Positions 11,710 through 23,905 of a DNA stretch of 64,000 bases are shown here, one piece after another. This DNA comes from Trametes villosa (taxonomy: Eukaryota > Basidiomycota > Agaricomycetes > Polyporales > Polyporaceae), in the NCBI GenBank assembly GCA_002964805.2, contig PUDQ02000069.1:158602-222601 (forward strand). Reading direction: 5' to 3'. The position numbers were made by a program, and so were the translations under genes. The notes beneath the pieces are model-generated. The model was given only the letters and a program-made list of their open reading frames with translations, was not told where the DNA came from and made no database searches. Each line of letters starts with the position of its first letter. Within the stretch, counting starts at the first letter, position 1.

Positions 11710-13477
11710 ATGCTCAGACATCCCTCAGCGGCTGCTCGTGCGTCTTTCTTGCTGCCTGGTGTGGGCGAAGCTTGCTAACGAGGCATTCCGGTCTGCGCAG
11801 AGATAGCCCGGCCGTTCAGGGCCAAACTTCGTCGTGGCTTTGCGACGGTGCAGGACACCCCTGTTCGTCGCTACGGCGGCCTGAAGGACCAGGACCGCAT
11901 TTTCACCAACGCATACTGCAGACATGATCATGGTATCAAGGGTGCCATGGTGCGTGCCTTCCTGCTACCGCGCTTGAACATGACGTGACTGAGGGCGCTT
12001 GCCTGCAGTCCCGGGGCGACTGGCACAAAACCAAGGATATCATCCTCAAGGGCGACTCCTGGATCATCCAGACTATCAAGGACTCTGGTCTCCGTGGCCG
12101 TGGAGGCGCTGGTTTCCCTAGCGGACTGAAGTGGAGTTTCATGAACAAGCCGGGTTGGGAGAAGGACCCTCGGTACGTCTGCTCCGTTCAACCCGTCTGA
12201 CATCATCGGCTCATAAACGCAGCCCTCGGTATCTCGTCGTCAACGCCGATGAGGGAGAGCCTGGAACGTGCAAGGACCGTGAGATTATGCGCGGCGACCC
12301 CCACAAGCTCGTCGAGGGCTGCCTCGTCGCCGGCCGCGCCATGAACGCCAGCGCCGCCTACATCTACATTCGTGGCGAGTTCTACCAGGAGGCCTCTCAC
12401 GTCCAGCAAGCCATCAACGAGGCATACAAGTCCGGCTTCCTCGGCAAGGACGCCTGCGGGTCCGGTTACTCGTTCGACGTATACCTTCACCGCGGAGCGG
12501 GCGCCTATATCTGCGGTGAGGAGACCGCGCTTATCGAGTCTTTGGAGGGCAAGCAGGGCAAGCCCCGTCTGAAGCCACCATTCCCCGCCGATGTCGGCCT
12601 GTTTGGCTGCCCCACCACCGTCGCGAACGTCGAGACTGTCGCGGTCGCACCAACAATTGTCAGGCGCGGCGCGGCGTGGTTCGCCGGCTTCGGGCGTGCA
12701 CGGAACCAGGGCACGAAGCTCTTCTGTATCTCTGGTCACGTCAACAACCCGTGTGTGGTCGAGGAGGAGATGAGTATTCCGCTCAAGGATCTCATCGAGA
12801 AGCATTGCGGCGGTGTTCGCGGTGGCTGGGACAACCTCCTCGGTATCATTCCCGGTGGTAGTTCCGTCCCCGTTCTCCCCATTGACAAGTGTGGAGAAGT
12901 CCTGTGAGTTGCTTCCTCGCCGACATTCGCCAGTATCGCTGACGGAACTCGCTAGCATGGACTACGACTCCTTGAAGGACGCCCAGTCCGGTCTCGGTAC
13001 GGGTGCCGTCATCGTCATGGACAAGAGCACCGACATCGTGAAGGCGATTGCCCGCTTCGCTCACGTACGTCCTGCCCACGCGCTTCACTCGGTCCCTCCC
13101 TAACCTTCGCGCAGTTCTACAAGCACGAGTCGTGCGGTCAGTGCACGCCCTGCCGCGAGGGCACGACGTGGATGATGAACATGATGGACCGCTTCGCGGA
13201 GGGCCGCGGGCACCAGCGCGAGATCGACATGCTCCTCGAGCTCACGAAGCAGATCGAGGGCCGCACGATCTGCGCGCTCGGCGACGCCGCGGCGTGGCCG
13301 ATCCAGGGCCTCATGCGCCACTTCCGCCCCGAGGTCGAGAAGCGCATCGCGCAGTTCCGCGCGGAGAACGGGACCGTGCTGTTCGGCGGCCGCCTGAAGA
13401 GCCAGACGGACCAGACGCTCGCCCTCCCGGACAACCTCGGTGCGAACCTACCCGAGGTTCCGCCCCCGAGTGCATAA
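11710..13477 (+). CDS. nuo-51 (NDUFV1): NADH:ubiquinone oxidoreductase 51 kDa subunit, mitochondrial precursor
   Basis: Six exons (11710-11758, 11801-11949, 12009-12172, 12223-12903, 12956-13064, 13115-13477) join in frame into 504 codons. This subunit of complex I oxidises NADH at the matrix arm and passes electrons through FMN to the N3 Fe-S cluster. The N-terminus ([16 protein letters not shown], then [13 protein letters not shown]) is an Arg/Ala/Ser-rich presequence. The mature start has [15 protein letters not shown]. The nucleotide/FMN loop [13 protein letters not shown] and the second site [20 protein letters not shown] are intact. N3 ligands are Cys391, Cys394, Cys397 (SCGQCTPC) and Cys437 (TICALGD). 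Length matches orthologues. The first intron is only 42 nt and separates most of the presequence. It converges on the HET-like gene at 13690. Confidence 0.97.
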
Positions 13478-13689
13478 TCCCTAGAGACGAGACCAGACGT
13501 TTGTCGTAGCTCGGGACGGTCAACGCGACCATAATGCATTTCATGCCCCGTTTTTGCTGAAGCCGGCCAAGCAGCTTTGTGCTTAGCATAGGCTTGGCAA
13601 CAATATTCGCATATTCCTTCGCACGTTTCTCAACTCAACCGGTAGCGTACAAACTCGAAGTATACGAACTGAACTGAACGCTATCCTAT

Positions 13690-14661
13690 TCAATGCATGA
13701 ACAGGCTAATCCACCATTCCAACCTAGATCTAACTGATATCTTGATATCCTCTTCATGCGTAGGTCGTCCTGCGCCAGACTCTTCGGGTGCAATGGAAGT
13801 CTCCTGTGCCACATCATGGAACAACCGGACACCCACTAGCAGCGACTGCCCATTTGCGCCGGCAGCGTCTGGTGTCGGATACTCCTTCAACACTCTGATA
13901 TACCCCTCCGGGGGCTCAGAGCCATAACACGCATCCAGCAGCAAGGCCTCCAGTGGGGTGTAGTACGTATGCACACCGCCGTCACCCTGAGAGACCGGCT
14001 GCACCTCCCAATATATGCACGTGCCAACGCCAGCTGCTCGCTTGTCGTACACCCCCTGCCTAAAGTTTGTGTGAGTTTCTCAGCGGCAATGCAGAGTGGC
14101 GGTATGACGAACAAGAGTGCCGGTGGCGGTGTTTCCGAATAAAAGCCCATGGTCCAGGTGTAATTGTAGGGGCGTGTATCCTCTTGTAGCTTCCATTCGT
14201 CCGGTGTAGTGTGGATGACGAGGATGCGGTCCAAGGAGCAGCACTTCAGCCTCACCATCGCGATGTCCAGCGACAAGTAAGGATCCGCAACGCCGAGGTT
14301 GAGATGCGGTCTCCCAGCCCCCGACACGATGAGGCAAAGGCTCGCGCGGCGACAGATGTAGTCCAGCCAATGCTTGACATTTTCTCGCTCTCTTGCTGAC
14401 CCGATACATTTGGCGTAGACCCATATCCAGGGAACCCCTTTTTCCAGGGATACCCTGCATGCGTCCTTGAAACATTCGCCGCTGGGGAGTAGCGACCGTA
14501 GAGCGTCGTATTCCATATCACCGCCAATATTGTTGTCCCAGTCGTAGGCCAGCACGGAGTATTTCGGAGCATCTGGAGGGTACCGGGGAACCTCGGTGGT
14601 CTCCAAAATGTACTCGTTGCCTGGGAGGCTCGTATCGAGACAGGCTTTGCAGTCTAGAAGC
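13690..14661 (-). CDS. Small divergent HET-like protein
   Basis: The minus-strand frame from about 14661 down to 13887 gives LLDCKACLDTSLPGNEYIL, then YSVLAYDWDNNIGGD and VPWIWVYAKCIG, which lines up with the HET core positions (LSYVWG and LWVDSLCI). A second exon reads from about 14052 to the stop at 13690. The intron between them ends TTTAGGCAG near 14058; its donor is not certain. A splice acceptor (TTTCAG) precedes the first visible exon at 14661, so the start is upstream, possibly an ATG near 14770. The key motif residues are poorly conserved, which suggests a diverged relative of the HET-like gene at 1993 or a decaying gene. It converges with the complex I gene, 212 bases apart. Confidence 0.5.
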
Positions 14662-14770
14662 CTGAAACGTAGAGGCTGACATCAGCAAAAGGGGAAATCG
14701 GCGCTAGCGCGCTGCAGCGCGATATGAAGGAGACAGCGGGATATAGACGCTCGTCGTCCGCGGCGGGCAT

Positions 14771-17575
14771 ACTGAAACCCACTACAGTGCTTTACAGTCT
14801 CAAGCCGCACGCTACGTAGCCTGTAGGCGTTCATCTCACGATACTTTGCATCCCTAGATCATTGTAGAGCTTCGGTCGCCCACGATGTTTGGCTAACACG
14901 GGTTACATGACGCTGCAATGCACTTGGGCGAAAGCTTACGACAGTCTCCCTAGTATGTAGTGCTCCCGGGCCCTGCGTGACAAACCTCCTCAACTTACCA
15001 GCCGTGGCAAACCGTGTTCATTCGAGGGATCCATAGGAGCGTCCGCGTTAGGTACGAGATCCCGGAGGCTAGCACTAGTCCATCGAAGACTTAAGACGGC
15101 GCCCACCTTTCACTTGACGGCAGAGTGAATCGAGGGACGAGGCGCCTATGACAACGTATGACGTCATCCAAGTCATTCGCAGCTTGACCGCATATAGCCA
15201 GTTCACTCGAGAACGATGTCATACTGTACGCTTCCCAGCACTCGCTGTCAAACGGCTTCCCTTAAAAACCCTCCGCCCTGCTCGTCAAGGGACATGCCTC
15301 TTCTCTCTTCCCACCACTCTCCCGTTTCTTCATCACGCTCCCGACTCTCGACGCTCTGCCTCTATATGGGACTGCCGCTTCAAGTTGGTCTCTCAGCCTC
15401 TCAGGTTTAGTACCACTGGCAGTCTATCCCGAACTCGATCACGACCGGACTCGGGTCGCCCGCTGCAGGCCTTGATCAAGACTGCCGCATTAATAGATGT
15501 ATAGGGAGGAGCGCCGGGACTCGTCCACTGGTAAGTTTCGACAGCATATATGCGCATATACTCACACTATCAGTCCAGGACCTGGAATCGACATGCTTGC
15601 CAGCATCATAGTTTTCTTGAGACACTACCAAGTCCATAAAAGTGAGTGCTTTTCGCCCTCTCTTGATCAACAAGGCTCTCAGCGCCCGCAGGTCCGATTC
15701 CGAGCCTCTCTTGGCTGGCTGCTGCTGAACGGCGCTGGGCGACGGTACGCTTCCTCCTGTAAGACTGGCCTACTCACGCGGACTCTCACAAAAATGTACA
15801 GCGGCTACGTTCGCCTCCTCGAGCCTCCCTCTCTTGTACCCACCGTGAGTTTTGCCTCTACGCTCTGTCTACCGTACTGTGGCATCCAGTCCTCAGGCTG
15901 ATCTCGTGCTTTCACAGGCCCCTCAGGCTCCCGCGCTGCCAGCCCGGTCCGCCCAGTTACCCTACATACTATCGGTCGCCCGACTTCCGTGATAGGCTGC
16001 GTGAGGGTCCCGATGTATATGATTCTCACTGTAGCTATCACATTGTTTTTCTCCGCCATCTGCATGGCAGACACCTCATGTCGCCGCCCGAGCCGTGCGA
16101 GACTGCGGGTGTGTGCTCTCGCTTGTGCAGGCGGCATTCGCGCGAAGATGTCAATCGTGCTTAGTATCACTAGTAAGATAATCTGGCTGGCTACAACGCC
16201 TGGCGTGACGCGATATAGAGACTGTCAGAACGCTACAGCAACCCATGCGCAGTTCTGCAACGCAACATAAGACCTGGCGCGAGAGGCTGTCTCCCGCTAC
16301 AGACCGTTGCGCCACCTCTTGCAGCATCATGCAACCTGATACGCTGAGCTAGTAGAGCCCATGGTCTCGCGTCAGCAAACAGTCTCAGTCTACGAATGCT
16401 ACAGCGTGCTACTAGGGCGATAGCGTCTTACAATAGTCTGTAGCCTTCATACCCACTTTGCTGATGGAATACCCTGGCTCACACTTGGTAGTGGCGATGC
16501 TGGGGTAATCTCGGAGTAGGGAGTGCCTGCCACGGAGAGGTGGGACGGTGTCTGCGGAGGCCGCGGTCTCGGCGTCCTGTCGTTGTCGAGCGACTATGGT
16601 GAATATGCCGGAGAGGTCATGATAGACGTTTGGGTAGGGTGAGATGATGGTGCTCCCGAGGGTGGCCTCCCTCAGCTTTTATAGCTGTTTGTGCTGTGGC
16701 GGTGGCGGTGGCGCATTTGCCGAATATGCCAGTGGTTTCCGGTGAGTAAGTGCTGAGTATTGAGTACGGAGTGGCGGCCAGGCACGCATCATATCGCAAT
16801 AGAAATGCATTTATACAAGGTGGTGGCGTCCTCCTCTGTAATCTATAGGTGTTTTGGCTTTCATCGCACAAGCCAGTGCCGCACGGTCACCCATGCAAAT
16901 GCGCAAGAGTGGAGTTATGTGTGCTCTCTCCATCATTTTTATCATGGTTCTAGGCATGTTAGTGGCAAGCCACGGGGTTGGGAGCATTGCAGGTTGGTCG
17001 GCGCCCATATGTACTGAATACAGGTTGCGCCCGCAATGCTGTACGCACGTCTACCAAGTTCGCATTCATGTCACCGCATCCGCACTAATCAGAGTCACCG
17101 GCCAAAAGTACGCGCGGCTCGCCTACCCCTCAGTTGCCACTCTGGAATCCCTTCGCAAAGCGAACGCCTCAGCGTTGGTGGCGGCTGCGTCCGCGTGGCC
17201 TAGTCGAACTACCGGCATTTTGCAGGACACGCGGGGTAGTCACGACGTACGGAGAACGCCTCAGAAAACATACCTAGCACTTACAGGTCAAGGGAGAAGC
17301 ACTAAATCGGAGCATGCGCTTGTTGTCTGTTTATGGCAGGGGTGACACCATCTCATTCGAGCTCCATGCCAACTTGAGGAAGACTTGATCGGCCGGGCGC
17401 TACAAACAGTTGTTTCGCTTGAAATGCCGCCGCTTGCATTCGACCGGATGCCACGGCTCACCGTTAAATACTACCAGTAGGCGGCGAATAGATGCGTCTA
17501 TATGGTAATAATGCCCTGAACAGCTCAGAGCTCGCAGCAATCCTTTTCATAATAGCAAAATCAGACATACGGCTT
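14771..17575. other. No supported gene (2.8 kb)
   Basis: Short frames only. Some show hydrophobic stretches (for example around 15990-16120 and 16900-16980, plus) but lack ATG starts, motifs or matching exons. I regard this as intergenic or eroded sequence. Confidence 0.35.
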
Positions 17576-19292
17576 TCACATTTTGTCGAATAGAAGCAGA
17601 CACGTCTGGTCCTTCGGACGAGAGCTGACGACCTGATCGTCCATGTCCATAGAAGCCGCCATCTCCGGCGCGACGCGCGTGCGATACGCCGAATAGACCG
17701 CCCTCAAGAGCAGCTTCATCTCGAACAACGCAAAGCTGCGCGCGAAGGCCCTGTCAGCCGCCAGCCGCATACCGTCCTCGAGCAAACGCAGCCACTCACT
17801 TCTTCCCGATGCACCCCCGTCCGCCGGCAGCGAACGCAAAGAAAAGCTGGTTGCGCTCCGCGGCACCCTCGGGGTCGATCCATCGCTCGGGGATGAACGC
17901 GTCCGGGTCGGGGAAGACGCGCGTGTCGAGGCGGTGCAGCGTGTACGGCTGGCAGCTAACGATCGTCCCGCCCGAGAGCGGAACACCATCAATGACGCTG
18001 CCCCCCGCGGGCACGACGCGTGGCAGGCTCATCGGCACCGGGCAGAATATGCGTAGGCCCTCTTTGACGAGGGCATCGAGGTAAGGCAAGTCATCGAGCG
18101 GCGCAGAGGGGTGGGAGAGCAGCTCGGCGCGGAGACGGGCCTGGAGGGGCGCTGAGGCTGGGAGAGACAAGTGGTGCATGAGCAGGCAGAGGGCGTCGCC
18201 GGTCGTGTCGAGCCCGGCGACGAGGTGGTCCATGCACTCGGACGCGGCGAGGCGCAGGCCGTCTTCGTCGGTTGTGTAGAGCCGGAGCTTGTCTAGTAGA
18301 GTGTGCGGCGCGACGGGTGCGTTGTGGACGGTGTCGAGTACGTAGCGCACGGAGGCGAGGCCATCGGTGCGGAGGCTACCGAAGCCGATGGTCTTACTGA
18401 GGAAGCGCGCGATCCCGGGGAAGTAGTGCCGGAAGTATTGCTCTGTCGCACTGTGTGTCAGCTAAACACGTCCTTCAGGAAGAATGTGGTCTACCTTTGA
18501 GAAGCGACGGATACGTCAACTCCTCCATGGTCTCGAAATCACGCGGGTTCGTGAGCGAGTGCAATCCGTTCGGGTAGAACATGTGTCCGGTTATGCTGTC
18601 GAGAGCGTAGCAATGGAGTAACAGCTAAGCCGTCTGTAAGCAGCAATTGACTACAGCACACTAACACCAACCCACGTAGATGTCCACGCCTCGGCCTGGA
18701 GTTGCGCCGCATTTCTCGACAAAAGTATCGACATGTTCCTGGACTACCGAAGCCACCTCGGGGCGCATGATGTGCGTCTTATTGTAGCGCTCGGCGAAGC
18801 GCTTCTTGACCTCTGCGTGCTGAAAGAGGGATGGGCGCGAAGACAGGGCGCAGTGGGAACACGACGTACTGTACCTCTGTCCAAGGTCGAGAAAATGTTC
18901 CTGAAGAGCGGCGCAGTGAGCGTTCGCGTTCAGTCGCGCATGACTGATAAAACTTACGGCGTCTCGAAATGCTTGAATAGCTCGTAGAAAGGTGTCTTAT
19001 CGTACCCACTGCCGCCCGACGTGTAGATCTCCTTTGCGGCCTCCCGGGTGGCGAACGAGACCTCGTCAGGGCCGACGCGTACGACTGGACCGTACTTCAG
19101 ATGGAGGTTGTGTATCCATGCGCTTCTGTGTCCTGAGAACTCCTGGAACATGAGCGGTAAGCGAGTTAGGGCGTATAGTCTAGGACCGGGGAGGCCAGAC
19201 AGTGGTGCGAAGATGAGTCGATACAGAGCTAGTGAGAGTAGAGCCAGAGCAGAAGCCTGAGCCAGGAGTAGTAGGGGTGTAGTTTCTGACAT
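17576..19292 (-). CDS. Cytochrome P450 monooxygenase, 485 aa
   Basis: Six exons on the minus strand (19292-18958, 18900-18870, 18819-18676, 18624-18495, 18442-17800, 17750-17576) give 485 codons in frame. The N-terminus carries a hydrophobic anchor (LLLLAQASALALLSLALY) and a proline hinge (LPGPRL), as in ER-bound class II P450s. The oxygen-binding helix reads AGLDTT (289-294), the ExxR pair is Glu341/Arg344, the PERW motif is FIPERWI, and the heme loop is FAAGGRGCIG with ligand Cys424. Everything needed for catalysis is there. Exon 2 is only 31 nt. Substrate and CYP family cannot be assigned by eye. It diverges from the aminotransferase gene, 678 bases apart, so a shared promoter region is likely. 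Confidence 0.93.
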
Positions 19293-19970
19293 GATGCAGT
19301 GTTATCGTGTTCGCTGGTGAGTCTTAGAGAGAGGGCTTTTGCAGGCGCAAGCAGAGCTGAGACGACCTGCAGAGCGATAAGCTATATGAACCTCCGTAAG
19401 TTCTATGATACCTTCTCATCCCACGGTTCTAGCTGGCGCCTTCGAGATAGATGTGTCGGCATGTATACAGCGCATGCAATGGCTTCGAACGCTGAAGAGT
19501 CACCTGGTACTCGCACGATTGGTCCGTGTCGACGATGTCGCTATCCTGTAGGATAGCCGCCAATCCAGAGAAGCACCGCGAACCATGGCACATTCATATC
19601 CCCAACTCGAGGTTTCTATGAATCACTCAGGAGCTACGAAGAAGGAATCGGTCAGCTCCCCGAGATGCTGACGGCTAGTAGGAGTGCGTATCGCGGTTGA
19701 CATACCGGACTCTTACGAAGGCAGACTCCCATAGAGTTAGTCTCGGAGTTTACGGAGCTCCTACACATTTGCAAGCTCAGTCGCACAGGAAAGAGCACAG
19801 GAGTACTAGAGGAGCTGAAGCATGCATATTCATATGTTCAGATGCAGGAGATGGCGGTTGGAAGCAGAGGCCCGCCGGCGTCTAGTCACCAGCGCGAAGT
19901 GATCGAGCGCCAAGAGCACTGATCCCGAGAATATCGGAGGAGATAGGCACCTTGCTTACCGCCGCCACCG
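19293..19970. promoter_or_regulatory. Divergent intergenic region, P450 and aminotransferase
   Basis: These 678 bases separate two start codons that face away from each other. No ORF or RNA gene stands out. The arrangement fits a two-way promoter, but I cannot point to specific elements and co-regulation is an inference. Confidence 0.4.
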
Positions 19971-21769
19971 ATGGAACGCTCGACATATCTCTTGACTCGA
20001 CCACTCTCTTCAGCAAGGATCGCCTCTGGGTCCTCTAGTCGTGCAGCGCGCCGGAGACTGTTATTGCGCGGGATGGCGACCAATTTGAAGGCAGGCTTCC
20101 GCCTCTCCGAGGGGATCAAGAGCACAGGGAAACCACCGTGAGTGTGTCCATTCACCTCGCTCGTGGCGATCCTCGTGTTGTGCAGTGAGCCTGTATTGAC
20201 CGGCATGCATCAACTCTAGAATTCCTCAGGCGTATGAATGGGCTGAGGCGTACATTCCGACGCCTTCCCGGCCCCTACTCGACATGTCCCAAGGCGTCCC
20301 AGGCGTCCCTCCGCCACCTGCTCTCCTCGATGCTCTCGCGCGTGCGTCTGCCGACCCGGCGAACTGCGGGTATCTCCCCAACGCGGGAACGTTGGAGCTT
20401 CGAACCGCAGTGGCAGCGGAGATGAAGGAGGTGTACGGCCAGGACGCAGACGTCACTCCGCAAGACCTCATCGTGACTGCCGGGTGCAACCTCGCGTTCG
20501 CCACGGTGGCCATGACGCTTGCAGATAGAGGAGACGAGATTATCCTGCCCGTGCCTTGGTAGTGAGCTTTTCCTCAGCGAGTGCCGAGGGGATCTGCTTA
20601 TGCGCATTCACACAGGTATTTCAACCACGAGTGAGTGCACGGGTTATAGTATGGATGCACACCGAGACGGTGTATTGATTGGGCCGGCGCGAACAGGATG
20701 ACGCTCACGATGTTTGGCATCAAGCCGGTACTTCTGCATACGCTCGCAGGCGAGGGCTTCCTGCCGTCTACGGAGCGTTGCGCAGAGCTCATCACCGAGA
20801 AGACGAAGGCAATCGTCCTCGTCTCTCCAAACAACCCCGTGAGTGACATGAGCAGTCTCTCCTGGACGAGACCGGAACGATGCGTGAGAGGGGTGTAGAG
20901 GTAGCGTTCATGGGGCTGAAGCCACGTGTCGAAGGTCCATAGACGCGCTCGCTTTCAACTCTGCGAGCTGGCGTCTATGGAGGACCTCTGCACTGCCTCC
21001 TACACCGTTTTAGCCCAAGATACCCTACCTACTCCGAAGACGCGCTTACCTACTACTCACACAGACGGGGGCGATTTACCCACCAAGCCTGCTCGCGTCC
21101 TTCGCAGAACTGGCCCGCTCGCGCAACATCGCGCTCGTAGTCGACGAGACATACCGCGACTTCATCACTACACACACCCCGCATCACCTCTTCTCGCCGC
21201 CTGCACCCACGTCCGGCGCCTCCGCATCCCAAGACTGGCGCAGCACCTTCATCCACCTCTTCTCCTTCTCCAAGTCGTACTGCCTCCCCGGCCACCGCCT
21301 CGGTCTCATTTGCGCCTCCCCCGCGATCGTACCCGCTCTCTGCAAGGCGCTCGACTCGCTCCAGATCTGCGCCCCGCGCCCGCCGCAGGCCGCGCTCGCC
21401 CCGCTCGTGCCTACCCTCCGCCCATTCGTACGCGCGACCGCGGAGGCCGTGGCACACCGGCACACGCTGTTCAAGGCACGCCTCCCGCCGCGGTGGCGCA
21501 TTGGCTCGCAGGGCGGGTACTATGCGTTCGTGCGGCATCCGTTTAAGGGCGTCCATGCGAACGAGGTGTGCGAGCGGTTGGCGAAGGAGATGGGCGTGCT
21601 GTCGCTGCCTGCGGGGTTCTTTGGCCCGAAGGGGGTCGAGGAGGGGACGGTGGGCGACGAGGACCGGTGGGTGCGGTTCTCGGTCGCGAATGTGGACGAT
21701 AGGAAGGTGGAGCTGGTGTGCGAGAGGCTGTCGGAGAGTGAGCGAGTCTTTGGGTGGGAGCTGGATTAA
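19971..21769 (+). CDS. PLP-dependent class I/II aminotransferase, probably mitochondrial, 455 aa
   Basis: Five exons (19971-20137, 20220-20558, 20616-20630, 20697-20838, 21065-21769) add to 456 codons including stop. The catalytic lysine that binds pyridoxal phosphate is Lys291 in HLFSFSKSYCLPGHRLG; Asp248 and Tyr251 sit in VVDETYRD, and VSPNNPTGAIYPP is the usual fold-type I loop. The ATG at 19971 opens an Arg/Ser/Leu-rich presequence (MERSTYLLTRPLSSARIASG) with an RAARRRLLLRG stretch, so mitochondrial import is likely. A second Met at codon 36 could give a shorter cytosolic form. Exon 3 is a 15-nt micro-exon coding YFNHE and intron 4 is unusually long (226 nt). The amino-acid substrate is unknown. 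A minus frame at 19886-20206 is a shadow of exon 1. Confidence 0.9.
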
Positions 21770-21898
21770 GATATATTTCAGCGTACGGCTCATTCCTCGG
21801 ATACTGCTTGTCTACGGCTCGCAACGGCGGGCGTACCATATCCGCTGGTCGAGGCATCTGTTGAGGTGAGCCTGAGCTTGAGGAACGAGGAGCAAAAG

Positions 21899-21986
21899 TG
21901 GACCCTCCGAGAATCGAACTCGGGACCCTTGCATAGCATATGGTAACCTCATAAGTACAAAGCTCTACCGATTGAGCTAAGGGTCC
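21899..21986 (-). tRNA. tRNA-Ile(UAU) with a 15-nt intron
   Basis: The minus strand folds as a tRNA: acceptor GGACCCT pairs AGGGTCC with discriminator A, the D-arm/A box is TAGCTCAATCGGTAGAGC, the T-arm is CCGAG-TTCGATT-CTCGG, and the anticodon stem TTGTA pairs TGCAA. The anticodon loop opens CT-TAT-G and the extra bases sit after position 37, the canonical intron site, making 73 + 15 = 88 nt. UAU decodes the AUA isoleucine codon, and this isoacceptor also has an intron in yeast. The identity depends on the intron boundary, which I placed by rule. Confidence 0.85.
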
Positions 21987-22173
21987 TCGCCCCTGTTTGT
22001 CTTGGCAGCATTTATGACCACACATTGTGGTTGCTCGACGCGTCAGGACGCGATGTCCATCCGCGCGGCATCCGGGTTTCGCGACTCTGTTCCACTCCCT
22101 CCTCACATCTCCCGGCTGGTTCCTGCACCGTCGCTGCAGAACGCCAGCGTCGACTGAAAACACATCTACGGCA

Positions 22174-23905
22174 ATGATTCAGACGGGCCTCATTCCCAAC
22201 GCACACAATGACCTGGTGACGGACGCGTCTTATGACTTCTACGGCCTCCGCCTCGCCACTTGCAGCCTCGACCAACGGTGCGTCGTGCACCAGCCCTCCT
22301 GACTCTTTTGCAAGGAGCTGAACGCGCCTTGCCTCTTAGAGTGAAGGTATGGCAGCTGGACGAAAGCACTGGGACATGGTCGCTCGAGCACGACTGGAAG
22401 GTACGCTCCTCCACCATCCGCCTCCCACTCCCGCACCAACGTCCGCCCGCACCACAAACGCTGACCGGTACCCTCAGGCGCACGACGCGGCGATTGCGAA
22501 AGTGAGCTGGGCACACCCCGAGTTCGGCACCATCCTCGCCACCGCGTCCTTCGACCGCACTGTCAAGGTCTGGGAGCAGGTACCTGCGGACGGCGCGGAC
22601 GGCGGCGCGTCGGCGAGCGCGCCCGCCGCGCGCTGGGCGGAGCGCGCGATGCTGGTGGATGCGAAGGGGACCGTGCGCGCGGTCGAGTTTGCACCGTCGC
22701 ACTTTGGGCTGAAGCTGGTGTGTACCTGATTTGGCTTTGGCTGGTCATGGGGACTCTGGTTGGCGGCGCGAGACGCGTTTCGCTCATGCTGACAGCAAAT
22801 GTAGGCGACGATTTCGTCCGACAACTACCTGCGCATATACGAATGCCTCGAACAGCCGTCGCTCGCGGCATGGCAGCTTCTTGAAGAAGTGGACGTCCTT
22901 TCCCTCCCCACAGCCGCCTCACCAGCGGCACGCTCTGTCGGGCAAACACTCACACTCGCCACGCCTACGCAAACCGCGTCTGCACCACTTGACGGCGCGT
23001 CGGTGTCGCTCGTCGCGCATGCGCTCCAGCAGCAGGCATCGCAAAACCAGAATCAGCTCCCGGGGAGGCCAGGGTTGGGCACGCGCGAGGTGCGTGCTGT
23101 TTCGCGAAAGCGTAAAGTAATTTATAACCGTGAATCGTGGGCTATGCAGGCGGATGGCGGTTGGTCCATATCGTGGTGTAAAGACAAGTATTGGGGCGAG
23201 ATCATCGCCGCGGGATGCGGGATCGACGGTATCGTAAAAGTACGTCTCACCAAGTCCGTGTCGCGCTGCAGTCTCTTAACGTATCCCACAGATCATCCAA
23301 GTCTCCACATCTCGGCGACCATCAACGCTCCTCAGCCTCAACCCTGCTCCCTCCACATCCTCCTCAGACCCATCCGCAAAATCCCCCGCAGCCATCACCA
23401 ACGGAGCCAGCGGCAGCGGCGCAGGCGCAGCGGCGGCAGACGGCGCAAACGGCGCGAAGACGTGCGCGGTGACGTCCATCGCATGGGCGCCGTCGTGCGG
23501 CCGCTCGTACCACCTCGTCGCGACGGGCGCGCGCGACGGGCACGTGCGGATCTGGCGCGTGAAGCCGCCATCGCCGGGCGAGGAGCTCGATGGTGCGGAG
23601 GACGGCGACGGCGCGCAGTGGACGGCGAGCGTCGTCGGCGACTTTGACGACCACAAGTCCGCGGTGGGCCGGGTCGAGTGGAATATCACCGGGTGCGTCG
23701 TGTGCGAATTGCGAGTGGGTGGGCGGGAATGTGCTGACGGGGTGTGGATAGGACTGTGCTGTCGTCGGCGGGGAACGACGGCCGGGTGCGGCTGTGGAAG
23801 ATGACGGCGGGGAACGTGTGGCGGCCTGCGGGATATATCAGCGTCGAGCAGGCCGAGGAGCAGCAGGGCGACGTCGACATGGGCGACGTAGCAGTCGACG
23901 ATTAA
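22174..23905 (+). CDS. SEH1: WD40 nucleoporin of the SEH1 type, 444 aa
   Basis: Seven exons (22174-22277, 22340-22400, 22478-22717, 22805-23089, 23150-23239, 23292-23692, 23752-23905) join in frame to 444 aa. WD-type repeats are visible: LATCSLDQRVKVWQL, LATASFDRTVKVWEQ, LATISSDNYLRIYEC, LVATGARDGHVRIWRV and LSSAGNDGRVRLWKM. The start NAHNDLVTDASYDFYGLRLATCS and the mid-protein HFGLKLATISSDNYLRIYE are characteristic of SEH1, a member of the Y (Nup84/Nup107) nuclear pore subcomplex and of SEA/GATOR2. Low-complexity Ala/Gly/Ser and Gln inserts enlarge two loops. Sec13 is the nearest alternative, but the segments above favour SEH1. The tail is acidic (EEQQGDVDMGD). Confidence 0.9.

Noticed and set aside
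19886..20206. 106-codon minus-strand ORF with an ATG
   Set aside because: The opposite strand holds exon 1 of the aminotransferase, which gives a mitochondrial presequence and joins in frame to the conserved exons, so the minus ORF is a shadow.
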